A stretch of DNA of 64,000 nucleotides from Enoplolaimus lenunculus (lineage: Eukaryota; Nematoda; Enoplea; Enoplida; Thoracostomopsidae): the NCBI GenBank assembly GCA_030248215.1, contig JASANG010001872.1, positions 1 through 64,000 of the forward strand. Reading direction: 5' to 3'. The position numbers and the translations under genes are program-made. This document shows positions 1-12,191 of the stretch, piece by piece (within the stretch, counting starts at the first letter, position 1; each line of letters opens with the position of its first letter). The notes under the pieces were generated by a model. That model ran no database searches. It was not told the DNA's origin and saw only the letters and a program-made list of their open reading frames with translations.

Positions 1-1102
1 ATGTACGCTTTAACTTTCGTATTGCTCGTTTAAGTTGCCGCCTTTCCCGCCTTTTCCGGTTGTACCTGCAGCAGAATGCATAATATGCAGGCCAAAGCAT
101 CACTCTCATAAACAGTATGGCCCATATTTTAATTAGCTGAGTTTTTATTTCGACATATTCTTCAAATTTGGTGAGTACTATTTTTCCATCAACGTGTGCG
201 CTGCAGAAGTGCGTAAAAAGCTAGTTTAAAGTTACTGAAACAGCAACAGAGTGCATTGAACATCTAAAATTTAGATTTTCAATTTTGCTCAATGGTTTGT
301 TTCAACCAGTGCACAGGACTGAAAGGCGTGCCACATAACAAGTATTTTCTCAGAGCATCGCGCAAAATTAACAGAGCGACTTACGGAATTATGTACAAAT
401 AGCAACGAATATGGCAAATGTTGGTGCCAAATGTTTTTTTACAAGAAATATTTGCTTATTTATACCTACGGTGTCTATTTTATATAAGATTGATGATTGT
501 GCCAATGTTTTTATGATAATTGTTGCTCTGGCGAACGTACCTTAAGTTTTGGCTAGGGCCTGGAAGCTGCTTTTCGCTTTATGTGTGAAATTTGGCACCT
601 GGCTTGTTGTAGAAAACATGGCTTACTAACTTTAGTGTAATTTATAGGCAAATGGCATATGTGAGAGAATGAATTTGCACTCCGCCTTCTGTGAAGGTGT
701 TTACTCCGAAGTCTAAGACTGGCACAACAAATAAAATTAAAAAATTAATTCTTGACAATGTATGTTTTAGGCTTGAGTTACACCCAGTATTATTTTTATT
801 GGCCGCTAGACAACTCGTTGATTGATAACTTGTAATCCGGAATGTCGTCAGTTCGACAATTTATCGCCCATCATTATGCTTAAGCTTAACCTTATGCATA
901 TAGCATTTTGCTTAGGCTTATGTTTAGGTTTAAGGCACTATCAAGGAACAAGCTGATGTTTCAAGTCGGGATAGCACTCGACGATTTTCTAATATCTATT
1001 AATTTTTGCATTTTCATTTGGTATATTCGTTTAATCCCAGTCGGTGACTTTCACTAAATTCTTTCTGATCTGCCCCTGGTGCTTAATGCGTATACGACTT
1101 AC

Positions 1103-1156
1103 CGTTATGAAAACAGCAACGACTGCACATAACAAGATACGTTGTATTAAAATCAT
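1103..1156 (-). CDS. Signal-peptide exon, left-arm copy of the second His-rich gene
   Basis: The exon reads MILIQRILLCAVVAVFIT, followed by a GTAAGT donor in phase 0, and matches the right-arm exon at 31614-31667 over all 54 nt. In the right-arm gene the coding exon lies beyond the arm edge. Here the corresponding sequence would be left of position 33, where the symmetry stops. Within this window the exon is therefore an orphan: either the left copy was truncated when the duplication formed, or its second exon lies outside the window. The hydrophobic core is typical of a secretory signal. Confidence 0.6.
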
Positions 1157-4100
1157 TTTCGCACCGGCTTAAGTGTAATTAGTTCTGTATAATTCTACAG
1201 TGAACAACCAGCGTTGCGAAACCATAATTTTCCGGTAGGGAAAATACTTTTTACTTTTTGTGTTCCGAAATTTCACAGTTTCAGGGCACACCTTTAGCAA
1301 AATTTTCGATAGTTTTAGATTAACCAATTGTGTAGTACTGAAGGCGCGAAAAATTGAATTTCAGTCATAAAACTTGCCACATTTTTTACCGATTTGGTTG
1401 AAAAACACATTTTGAGCTGTCAGTGAACTATTTGCATCGCAAAATTTTGAGTATGGCAGGGTCTGTTATGGGATACATCCTCAATTTCTGTCTTGATTCA
1501 TCACAGGGCACAAGTATATGCAAAGTTCGTTTGTTACTCATAAAAACAGAACTTCCGTATTTTCAAGTGGGATTAGTATTCAGTGGTCATCTATTTTTCA
1601 GGTAAAACCAGACTTCTATTTCTGATATATGCAACCGGCGGAAATTCGTTATTTTTATTCTCGCAATATGCTATAATTTCAATTATTATTTGTAATTTTT
1701 GCTCGTACTGTGCAACTGTTCGATTTAAAATAAATTCAATAACTTATTCATTTCATCTGCTATATTATGCACGAAAATAAAAAAAGAAGATTTGAAGGAT
1801 TCTGCAATACTGGCACGCAAGTATATAAACCACCCGAATTCGATTCAATAGCACGGATGTGCTTGTTGTTTCAGGTTTCGTCGTATAAAGGTATCGAATA
1901 TGCAAATTGGAGTAATTTTCATATTTTTATACCTCGGATCGGTTGCCATTCAGGGATTTAGTATGGTATTTTGGATTTCTCGACAATGCTGTGTTTCTTA
2001 AATAATTCGATCCGGCCATGTATCTTTTAACATCCGTATCCGTGCGGTAAACCTCCGACTCCCAACTTGTATTATTACTTGCGTGTCTACACATGTGTTA
2101 CTGGCTTTTGTGCCCATAAATGCTCGTATTCGCGAGCTTGAAGTTTACGGGTCCGACGAACTTACAGGAGATTCCCGACCCCAGTCGTCCGTCTCAACTT
2201 AAATAAGCTTGTCCTAGTCGGCGGGCCGACTCCTAACTACGTGTGACCATACCCTTAAAAATAGCAATATGTTGGATATATGATTGAATATTTATTTTGC
2301 TTCGAATCCTCCATTCTTTAAAAAGAGTTTGACTACTGCCCTGCCATCCGTTCCACAGATTCTGGGCAATGCGCACTCCCTATACTTTAGGTATATACCT
2401 GATCGCCACACCGTACCTGATTTCATCTTAGTGTTTTTATATCCCAGTCTAATTGAAAAAGCTGGACAATTTTTTATCTACTTAGAAATACAGACAACTC
2501 AAATTTTTGCCAATATTTTAATACAAAGAAGACAACACGTTTAATCTGTTGACCACTCAATGTAGAAAAAAAACAAATTTTTGTGTATACATGTGTTAAA
2601 ACAGCAGAAAACAAAAAGGGGCATCTGACCACCTGCCGATATTTTTAAGACGCAATTTTTTGTTCCAAATAAGTTGACACTTCCGCATAAACACTTTTTC
2701 AGCCAAACTAGTTTAAAACAATGTTGCTAATACACTATTTGGGATATTTTAGCGTACGTCCTAAAGTTATGATCGCAAAAACTTGCTAAAGTTCAAATTT
2801 CAAAACTTTATACTTAATCATACATCATTTTCAGTTGTCGAAAAAAAATTACCTCGGCTTAGAAATCCAAGATCTGCCATTGAGTTAAATATAAACTAAA
2901 CAAAACCGGTTAACGTTGGGTAACTCGGAAAAAACTGTCAATTCTGGCAAGTTTGAGAAACTAAAACATCTGAAAAACTTGTAAGACTTTAATCGATCTG
3001 AGTTCAAGATTTAGAGCGATTTAAAGTTTTTAATTTGATATGACTTTGTCTCATTCGTAAGTTAACCTGCATTAACTTTTCATATCTGGCGTAAATGCTA
3101 AAGAAATGTATTAATATAAAAAGAATTGCAAGCATTGAAAATATAATCAAATCAATAGTGAGTTGTTTAATTCATGCAACAATATTATATAGTCTGGTAT
3201 TCCAGCAATGCAAAATGTTTTATTACTCGAGTTGAAACGTTAATACAGAAGTAATTATATACAGCTTCAAGCTGGCAAAAATGCATAAATTTAAATTAAA
3301 AATATAAATATCTCCGATTTGGAACATTTTTCAAATTTCACAATCCGCCTGAACGGTTTCTGTTCATTTATAAATGTACTATAATGCAAATATTTACAGC
3401 ATTGATATATAATGGCAACAAGTGAAACTTCTTGCAAAACACATTTTTAGCATGAATCAATTTGCCATAAAATTTAGTCCTGTTGGTACAGATCCTGTGC
3501 GGCGCTCGGCGAAGTTTCTGCGAAGTTGTTGTGTTTAAGGTGGTAAAACCATGGTTTTTTGGTTATTCTTTATTCCCGGTATCATTTGCCCGAAAGTATT
3601 CGGACTTTCCACTGTTTTGCAAATTTGAACTTCTCATGACTTCTGCTGATCATTTCGCATTCAATGGTTCACGCGAAGTATGGTTACATAATAGATTTGA
3701 CACCATGACATATAGAGTGGGCAGCGCACCAAATCAGTTATTAAACCATAACTCGTGAAGAAATTGTCGGATATCGATAGATTTTACTGCATTTAACTTA
3801 CGTCCGCTTACTGTTTCAAATGATAAATAACAACATCAAGTGTACGTCTGTATTCTTAATTTTATGAAGCTTTGTAGTGCTTGGGGGCCTGGTATATCTT
3901 CCACTTAAGAATTTTGCATTGGTAGCCGTCGTAGTTGTTGAAAAACAACCGATTTACCACACCTTAAACGCCTTTGCGGACTACTTTACTTTTTTTATCT
4001 TTGTCTTAACCTAAAATATAGTGAAAATCGCCTTCAGGGAGAATTTAAGATTGTGACAACTAAATTCTAGCAACTCCTTGGCCTTCAAAACTTTGCACCA

Positions 4101-5220
4101 TTAACTCTGGCTCTTCAAAAATCTTACCACTGTTACAAAATGACGATTCCGTCTTTCTTCAACAAACGCTCATTGGCTAATGTTTTTGTTCCAAGATGTT
4201 TAAGCCAACAGAAATTTAGCTGTTTAAGACATTTATTGGATTTTGCCATTCCCAGGTTACGAAAACATAAAGGCGTCCTGAAAAAATTCATGATTGGCTT
4301 CTGCATTCAATATGGTCATTTTTTAGTTAGTTTTACTTGCGGCCAATATGGTTTCCACCATTTTATTTACGCAGCGGCGAAACACAGTGGAGACATGAAG
4401 ACGACTTGTCCCCGGAGTACATGCCTTCAAGTGGCCAGTAATGTGTGGTTCCAAAATGATAATTTTCTATTTTGACTGCAAAAATATATTTTGAAACATG
4501 TTTTACACCAACTTTTCTATGGGTACACAACACGGAGTTATATGCATCGTGTGGCTGGTAAAAAATTTTGCCTGGTTGGTTACGAGCTCAATGGTTATTG
4601 CAGTGAAGTCATGTCATGCGCACCTCGTCCTATGTTACTTTGAGATGCGTACAGTTTCTTGCGAGACTCCAATCGAGTAAGTTTAGGATTTAGATTACTT
4701 TTTTGCTTAGATTTAGGCTTAGGCTTATCCTTGCTCCGAGGCTCGGGCGTAGTCTTTAACTTGAGGAATATGTTCACATATACTACTGTTACGCCCCGCA
4801 AAGTATCTTTATCTCACACCTCTATGGTTCAAATGCACATTGCTGTTGCAAGTTAAACGCTATGCGTCACGTTTTATGGTTGATAATTAATAAAAATGTT
4901 CCGATTGAAGCATATGCAGACTCTTATACACCTTTCTCACTTTGGCCCATGTAAAGATCAAGGGCGGAACGTTTTTCTGTGAGACTAAAATAGAGTAAGC
5001 TTAAGATTTAGACTGTTTTATGCTTGGCTTAGGCTTAGGCTTAGGAATATGCTTATAATACTGTTCCTCCCATGTTCTTTAGATTGGTCCGCACCTTTAA
5101 AATTTTGGTTAGGTTTAGGCTTAGGCAAATGCTTAGGCTAAATAGGCATAACTGAACATTTTCTTAAACTTTGAGGGTAAGTGAGCATATGATAAAAACA
5201 ATACTATTTAAATTTTTATT
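1157..5220. other. Left-arm stretch without a supported gene
   Basis: AT-rich DNA mirrored at 27554-31613. It holds a telomere-like fragment (about 868-955 lies just before it), further telomere-like copies near 4660-4800 and 4944-5090, and two conserved but unconvincing open frames (3483-3758 and 4140-4475 on +). I recognise no domain. Confidence 0.6.
4944..5090 (-). mobile_element. Telomere-like MITE, left arm
   Basis: Mirror of 27683-27830, starting GGCCCATGTAAAGATC on the + strand. Confidence 0.7.
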
Positions 5221-5397
5221 TTAATCCATATCAGCCAATTGAGGTGATTTCATGTAGTGCAAAACCGGCGCTATCTTTGCCAGGAAATACGGCTGGTTCT
5301 GTATTTTCGTATTAGAAATTCTGGCAAAAAAACTTCTATTGCGTTTTATTAATCCAGGTTTGTGTAAAGTTGTATAATTATTACTTTTGACTGCAGA
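5221..5397 (-). CDS. Candidate coding exon of a small secreted peptide, left copy
   Basis: A 58-codon frame follows a TTTGCAG acceptor in phase 0, the acceptor phase used by the other peptide genes of this arm. It is basic, contains LIKRNR (a possible dibasic processing site) and ends KSPQLADMD. The right arm has the same frame at 27377-27553 with two differences, both changing an amino acid. No signal-peptide exon was found upstream, so the gene model is incomplete. It may be a real third peptide gene or a chance frame preserved because the arms are young. Confidence 0.35.
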   Translation of the reverse strand, partial: SAVKSNNYTTLHKPGLIKRNRSFFARISNTKIQNQPYFLAKIAPVLHYMKSPQLADMD

Positions 5398-5845
5398 CTG
5401 CAAACATCAACACATAATCATTGCGAACGTTTTAAAAGCAAAATCAAATTAACTTTAAAATAGTTTACCATACAAAACACTAGAAAAAACAGTTTTAAGA
5501 TTACTTTCAGAGTAAACTGTAAAAGCGATGTCTGCATTTTGTTGCTTACTTAAGGGTCTATATTCAGGCCAGCCAATGTCATACCAGCAAATCGGAGACG
5601 TAGGAAATTTTTTTAATTTTGGGGAAACTTTCAAAGCTTTAACTGTACAAAATTAGAAAAAAACCTTATGAACAGGGGAGTTATTTGGAAATTTTCACAA
5701 TTTATAAGCGAAACCAAAACTATTCTGAGCAACCGAAAGTTTTCAATGACGGACTGGCTTCAGCTAAAACGTCTCCTGACCACTGTGTTGTCAAACAATT
5801 CATGCAGTTGATACAAAGACCACGTCAGTTGTAAATCTCAAAACT

Positions 5846-8764
5846 TCAATATTCATTTGAGTTGTGTTTTTGATCAAAATACCGTTGCTTTTTAAGTTCA
5901 AGATATCGAGCCAACACTTTCTGGTAGAACCAATCCGGCATTGGATATATCACTTTAAATATATCGCGTTTGTGCATTTCATGCAGTTTGCCATGGACAT
6001 GGTCGGATTCATCATTTTCTGCCGATGACGATGACACGCTTTCGTGCTCATGATCATGACTGGCACCATGAGCGGTTTCCAAATATGACCGATGTGAGCT
6101 GTCATCGTTAGTGGGAACCGGAGCCGCTCGCTTATAGTACGGTCCAGGCAGCGGTGGATAACGTGGAAATGTGTGTGCACAAATCTAAAACTGGGTATAA
6201 ACAAATTCTGTGACCTTTTTTTAATTTTGTATGATTTTTTTTCAGTTACTAATCTTCGAAATTGTACATCGGCGTTCTAAGAAACTGGGGTCTAAAGATT
6301 GTACAGCAGCGTCCCGAGGACCTGAGATTTAAAGAGGCGACACCGAAAACCAATAAAATGTTGGCTTTTTAAATTTAATTAAAGACTCGTTAACGATGCG
6401 ATAGGACAGTGTCTTTACCTCACAGCAAATATGCATAGCTTACACTATAGACCAGACAAAGCCTACTTCGAAGTGAAAATTAACTGTAAGGTTTTGCTCA
6501 AAATTTGGGTAAGGGAAGAGATAATTAGCTCCGGATATGGTCATATAAAAGAATGTCATTAACTTTACTCCGTAAAATCGGTATCCATTGAATGCGTTAT
6601 TGTTCTGGTGACCTACAATGTTTGATGATCATGCGAGGAATTAGGTACACCCCTACTCAAGTTCTTTCGCTAAACTTTTACAGTTTAAGATGAATAAGTC
6701 CATCTTAGTTATCATTCGAGGCCGAACATCGCATATTTCTAATTGCTCTATCTGTTTCCAGAAAAAGTATCTAAAACTTGATCCGTAAAAGGGGGTGAAA
6801 TGTTTAATAGCAGCTTACTGGCTCCCAATACGAAAGGAAAACTGTGAGAAATTCGTTTTTCTCGCGTCTCTCATCTGGAACGTGTTTCGGTATGGGAGGC
6901 TAATTTACTAAATTTTGTGATACCTTTTGGATTGGATAGAGCAGACGTTTTTGTGTTTGTGTTCACTGCAGCTGCACACAAAAACATTTTCTGATATTTA
7001 AGAAGTATTTTCTTAAATTCAAGACAATTATGTCTTAATTTAGACTCCAGACATATATTTCTTGAATGCAAGACATTAGTTTTTGAAATTTTCCAGAATT
7101 ATATGTCTTAAATTTTTAGCACTTAAATGTCTTAAATTTAAGAGTCTGTTCATAAACGATTAAGACAATATTTCTGAAATGTAAGACAAATGTGTCTGAA
7201 ATTAAGGACATGTTTTGCAAGATTTGTCAGGGAAATTGCGTTTTAAATTGGGAACTAAACACAACCAAATTTACTAATTTTACAACATAAGATACGTCCA
7301 GACGTAAACTTAGGTTGGGGGGAGCTTGAGCTCAACCCGATATCTTTGAAATTCGATTGTTTATATACTCTCTCTAGAATATAAACGAAGCAAGATTTTT
7401 ACATACATGAAAATCAGAAAATTAGTCTTGAATAAGCCAATTGTTTCTTAATTGGAAGAAATTTATGTCTTATAAACTGGAAATAGTGATTCTTCAATAT
7501 CAGACATTTATGGCTTAACCATCTGAGACACAAGTTTCTTGAACGTTTAAGGCTATAAAACTCTGAAATATAAGACATTTATGTCTTGAAAATTTAAGAA
7601 AATAGGAGTCTTGAAATTTCAAGACAATCTATTTGGTGTGTGTGACGGAGCTGAACTAGAAAAAAACTAATTTCTACTAAAGGTGTTTTTGCTGATAAAT
7701 CGTATTTCTATGATCTTACCATTAGTGCTGTAACATTTTTATATATTATATATTGCATAAATTTTGTTGTTTTTTGTTTGATCCAACATAACCATGCTGT
7801 GCCTTGCATTGATGAAGCACCACGACATTTTTGCATTTTTTCAGTTTTTCGGTTTTTAATACAAGGAAAAATCGTTTCTGCCGTTGGATTCAATTTTTTC
7901 AAAAAGAACCAACCCTGCTAGATACAAACACAAAGTTAGCTAAATAAAGTTACTTGGTATAAACAGCGCAATTAATTCCCGATGGTTCGCGCAGGCGGCA
8001 CAGTTAAGTGTGACGGTCTACTTTTGTTAAAAGTCCGGCGCCGTCTGTCACCCGTACGGCGTCGTGCGCCACTATTCGGTATCATACGTGTGAAATTTGC
8101 GTACGATAATTCACGGTGACGGACGTCGCCGGACGGATGACGGACGGCGCCGGACGGATGACGGACGGCGCCGGACGGATGACGGACGGATGACTGACGG
8201 TGACAGACGGCACCGCACGACGAGTGTAGCGCCAACCTATAAGTCGTCAATGATTGGTGGCGTATAGTTTGCTCGGGACAACATTTCCCCAGCATTTTTG
8301 ACTATATTATAGTACAGCGAATTTTGAAATAAACATTGAGCTAAATGATTAAGTAAAATTAAGTTAATTTAAAAAAACGTATGCACCAAAAAAGGAGGTG
8401 CACAGAACTGCTATTTGGGATAACATAAATTGCATATTTCGTCCAAAAGACAGTGGTCCGTTTGCCGTCAACGCCAATACTTTCATTCTACTTAGAATGC
8501 AAGATTAAAATTCTGATTAAAACATTTGAAATGACAGCCTTTAAATATTCCGTGAGTTTGTAACGGAACCAGGTTTTCGTTACGGTTTCGTGGTTACGTG
8601 GAAACTATCTTAAAACCGTTTTTGTAAGGCTGATTACGAACATTTTGGAAACATTGTAAGTTTCATAAGTTATCAAACACTGAAAAACAGCAACCAACAG
8701 CGATACTTACCATAACAGAACCGGTAATAGCAACATACAACAGAATAAGGTTAAGTAAATGCAT
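5846..8764 (-). CDS. His-rich secreted protein A, left copy
   Basis: Two exons: 8711-8764 encodes MHLLNLILLYVAITGSVM, a signal peptide, and 5846-6184 encodes 112 residues. Donor GTAAG and acceptor TTTTAG join in phase 0, giving 130 residues. The mature part has a Pro/Tyr-rich start (PRYPPLPGPYYKR), a His/Ser/acidic middle (HDHEHESVSSSSAENDES) and a basic tail after YPMPDWFYQK. The coding exon differs from the right-arm copy by one silent base in 339, while sequence just downstream differs by about ten in 140. The His clusters might bind metal ions; that is inference. No known domain is recognised. Confidence 0.65.
6965..7650. mobile_element. AAGACA-rich element, left copy
   Basis: The body is built of many degenerate units such as TTCAAGACA and TGTCTTAA in both directions. 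The ends are similar to each other in inverted orientation (TTTGTGTGCAG side and GTGTGTGACGG side). Mirrored at about 25125-25800. Related short copies lie at 56815-57065 and 61012-61258. Confidence 0.5.
7995..8250. mobile_element. CG-rich foldback element with 21-bp minisatellite, left copy
   Basis: A self-complementary CG-rich element in AT-rich surroundings, with repeated GGACGG/CCGTCC motifs and weak terminal inverted repeats. Its centre contains a 21-bp unit (GGACGGATGACGGACGGCGCC, counted as 7 codons in the open frame) in about 3 copies. The right-arm partner has about 5. Confidence 0.65.
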
Positions 8765-9063
8765 TTTTAGTATACAGGAGTATGTGTAGTAACACTAAAT
8801 CTGCCATATTGATTACATTTTCAAAAAAACTGGTCATTTTTGTACACAGTTGTCATCTTTATTATTGCGTATTTTTAAATGCAAGTAGTGCTTTTACGGC
8901 ATGTTAATTTTGAGGAAAAAAATTAGCGAACTTAATATATATGCAACATTCGCTAAATTAGCAGAATTGTAAAACCATCGTTTAGATTTAAGTTAAAAAT
9001 ACATTTAAAAAGCATTATTAATTATCGCAAATTGGGTTTTAAAGTGAAAATTTTTTATATTAA

Positions 9064-9285
9064 GGGGCCGTATTCTCAAATGTGTGTAGCACCTATTACC
9101 CGTTTGTGATAGGTTTTGTAACTTTGGAAACCAGTGAATGCTGAGGGTTAAAATTCAGCACTTTATTCGAATATGATTTGTTCTACTTCTGTAGCATTTT
9201 TGAGTTCAACAACTGCAATAGTTAGTGAGTTTGAAAACCTATGACTAACTGATGATAGTACTATACGCATTCGAGAATATGGACC
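9064..9285. mobile_element. MITE with GGCC-TATTCTC termini, left copy
   Basis: It begins GGGGCCGTATTCTCAAATG and ends in the imperfect inverted repeat of that sequence (reverse complement begins GGTCCATATTCTCGAATG). About 222 bp, no coding capacity. Mirrored at 23421-23642. Confidence 0.65.
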
Positions 9286-11184
9286 AAAAACTTAAACCGA
9301 ACCTTGCCAAACTGAAAATGCTAGTTCTACTAAATTAGTTTATTTCAATATTTTAGATTTCGTCATATGAACACAACCAAAACATTACACCTGGCTGTAC
9401 TCGGTTGCATATTTAGAAGCACCGGGTAACCTGCCAATGGTTATGGTTCAACATTCTCCGTTAAAAACTGCAAGTATCTGGTTATACTTTCGAACGGTAA
9501 TGAAAAAATTGCAAGAATTACGGAAAATACACCATTTAGGTTTAGGTTGCTTGCATACTTTGTCTAGCAGTTGGATCTGTTAATTTACATGAAAATTTAC
9601 GCATATTAATTAGTAGACTACTTTCTATTTGAAAGTTTTTAACAATGTAAAGAATTTAATCGTGATATCGCGTTTAAAGTTCAGTATTTCAGCGCGTGTT
9701 TACATGTTAATGAACGTTTCAGCGCGAGGCGGATTCTACAAACTACTACAGCACCTGTACAAGCGTTCTTCAATGTTTTTACGAATTCCGAGCTCGGAAA
9801 CGATCTATTTTAGCAATTTCGTTGGGCAACATTTGAGCAGGAATTCATCGCTGTATTTAATCTCAACCAGAGCCATGAGGTGAAATTTTTGACGGCGTGG
9901 CTTAAAGCACGTAAAGTTTACCGGGGCCAAATTTGAAGCAAAATTAAATTTTTATTAATCAGAAAGAAACAAATTTGTTAGGAAAATGTTTCTTTAACGG
10001 TACTGAAACATTGTTTGTTCAAGCCGTCATACCTATATTTAAGCTGTGGTTCATCCACGTTATAATGCGCGCGATAAAGTAAAAATTTGTCCAACCACCC
10101 GGTAGGGATCTGTGTACAAATCGAAGCTGCAACTAGCGTGTAGGTACAATTTTGTGCAGTACATAGACACTATTTATTGTCCCGACACTGTCCGAAGGGA
10201 GTCAAGACAAAAGGTAAAAAATTTAGTGAAATAAATAAGTGTATATATGTGTTTGTGGTGTTGTTATGTATGTTTGCGATGCTATATGAACGCAGTGTAA
10301 TATGTCTTTACGTCCTCGTTAGGGAATACCGAACTCTATAGTGGTCTCGTAATAGAGTGTGTTAAAACGACCGGGACTTACTCAGACCCAGATGTTTCTT
10401 TGCAGTACCGCGTGCAGTATAACGTGGATGTTCCAATGAAACGCCCTCGCATATACATTTTTTGGGCGACCTTCCAGCAGTACTTTGCTTGCAATGATTT
10501 TTGTATATAAACACAATTACTCTATGAAAAGAAAATGTGCACGCAGATTTTTGTGCACTCGCTATCTTTTGTGCATTGCCCAAAACTCACTGACTAGTTT
10601 TTCATTAAAAATATAATTTTTGTCACAGAACCCACATTTGTCAATTCAGAATTGCGTATTATTTTCCATTTTTACACTATTTTCGCTTTCTGTTATAAAT
10701 ACTGATGTTTAAACTTCAGGTACGGGTTTATTTAATATTTAACAGAGTTGCTTAGTATGCTTAGAATTTTACTAAACTTTTTGCATTTTTGCCAAAATGG
10801 TTTCGATGAGCCAGTTATACATTCTCTGAGTTAAAAAAATCCTCGCAAAATAGTTTCCGTGTTCTAGAACTTAAACTAATCACTATTATAACAAGAAAGC
10901 ATCCTAGTATGAACAATATTAAATTATCAAGCTACCACAAATATAACTGTTTACCAATGTTTCAATGGAAAACTATTCAGCGATGGTTTCTGCAATATAC
11001 CCTGTTATGGCTGGCGGATTCAAGAGTTACGTAGAAAATAAAAAGACCGTGTTATTTTAGCGGATTATTTTTCAACTTTGTCGGATACACTGGGTTTAAT
11101 TTTATAAGTGACCATAAAACTGTTTAATATTTTGTGATTGCTGCAAAGAACATAAGCGTTTATCTTCGCGTAACTAGAAAAATA
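9286..11184. other. Left-arm stretch without a supported gene
   Basis: AT-rich non-coding DNA mirrored at about 21544-23420. Open frames here (for example 9629-9883 on + and 10362-10583 on -) are not kept in the other arm, so they are unlikely to be genes. Confidence 0.6.
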
Positions 11185-11453
11185 TTAACCCTTTCTCACA
11201 TGAATATTTTCAATTTCATATGAGATGTATTTTCAAGGTAAGATTCGATCCCCAGTATCACGGGTGGGAGGCGTTTACGATGACCACTGAGGTATACGAG
11301 CTTGACGCTCGAGCCCGAGTTGGCTCTCACGTCTTGTGGAGATTTTGCACTGCGCATATGTTATAAATGTTAAACACTGCTCACAGTGTGTGTATTGCTC
11401 GTACATTATTGTATTTAGTTGCTCATAGTATACTCTATGAGTGAAAGGGTTAA
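11185..11453 (-). mobile_element. tRNA-like element with terminal inverted repeats, left copy
   Basis: Bounded by TTAACCCTTTC and GAAAGGGTTAA. On the - strand it contains a tRNA-like core: an A-box-like sequence resembling TAGCTCAGTGGT and a B-box-like GATCGAATC. The combination of tRNA-type internal promoter boxes with inverted termini is unusual for a simple SINE. Related copies are at 21275, 39638 and 59961, with an end fragment near 61905. Confidence 0.7.
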
Positions 11454-12191
11454 AGTAAGCCATAAACTTGAACACCTTACATTTTGTCTTGCCCATCCAG
11501 ACGACAAGTGTCTTAAACAACTTTAACAATTTGCTATCGTTAGCTTCAGCAAACAATTTGCTATCGTTAGATTCTGCAATTAAATTTTCAACGAAAACAA
11601 TTAACCAGTATAATAGTTTTATTTCAGCACACTTTACAGTTTTAAACGGTGCAACTGGAATACGTAGGGAATAACAGTAGAATATTTACATATTTGACTC
11701 GAAAAGATGTGCTCAATCTGAATCGATGTATTCAATGATCAAACATTTTCATTGGGATAAGCGAGTTATTTTGTTAGAATTTCGTTAGATTCTGTAACTT
11801 ATGGAATTTTTAAATTAAAAATTTGACGCACTTTTTACAGTATTTTGCGAAAAATGCAGAAACAAAATTTGATATAACCTGTAATTGAACATTTTCGTCG
11901 ATGTATCTTTCGCTTTATTGCTAATTGCAAAATAAAAAATTGTTTACTTAAATTTAAAATCTTATATTTCACCACCAGGGACAGACTGCAATGGAGACCA
12001 GTAAAGTCGCAGCCTTAAGGCCCATACGTCAACGAAACCTGTGACCGGATTTTGAAAAATAACTATTTTGAATCAAGAATTACATTTATGTCCCGTGTTT
12101 TGTCGTTAATCGGTATTTGGAGGCTGCAAAATAAATCGGTCCAGGAGCTTGATTAGGCAATGAAAATGTTTTTTGTTCACCGTCATCTTTT

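Noticed and set aside
3483-3758. 91-codon frame identical in both arms (also 29015-29290)
   Set aside because: It lacks an ATG near its start, has no recognisable domain, and identity alone is expected from arm similarity.
4140-4475. 111-codon frame open in both arms (also 28298-28633)
   Set aside because: Young arms keep any frame open, there are no splice or composition signs of coding, and competing frames on the other strand are as plausible.
7972-8295. Frame encoding RHPSGAV repeats (also 24435-24800)
   Set aside because: It is a product of the 21-bp minisatellite in the CG-rich foldback; the length is a multiple of three so several frames stay open on both strands.
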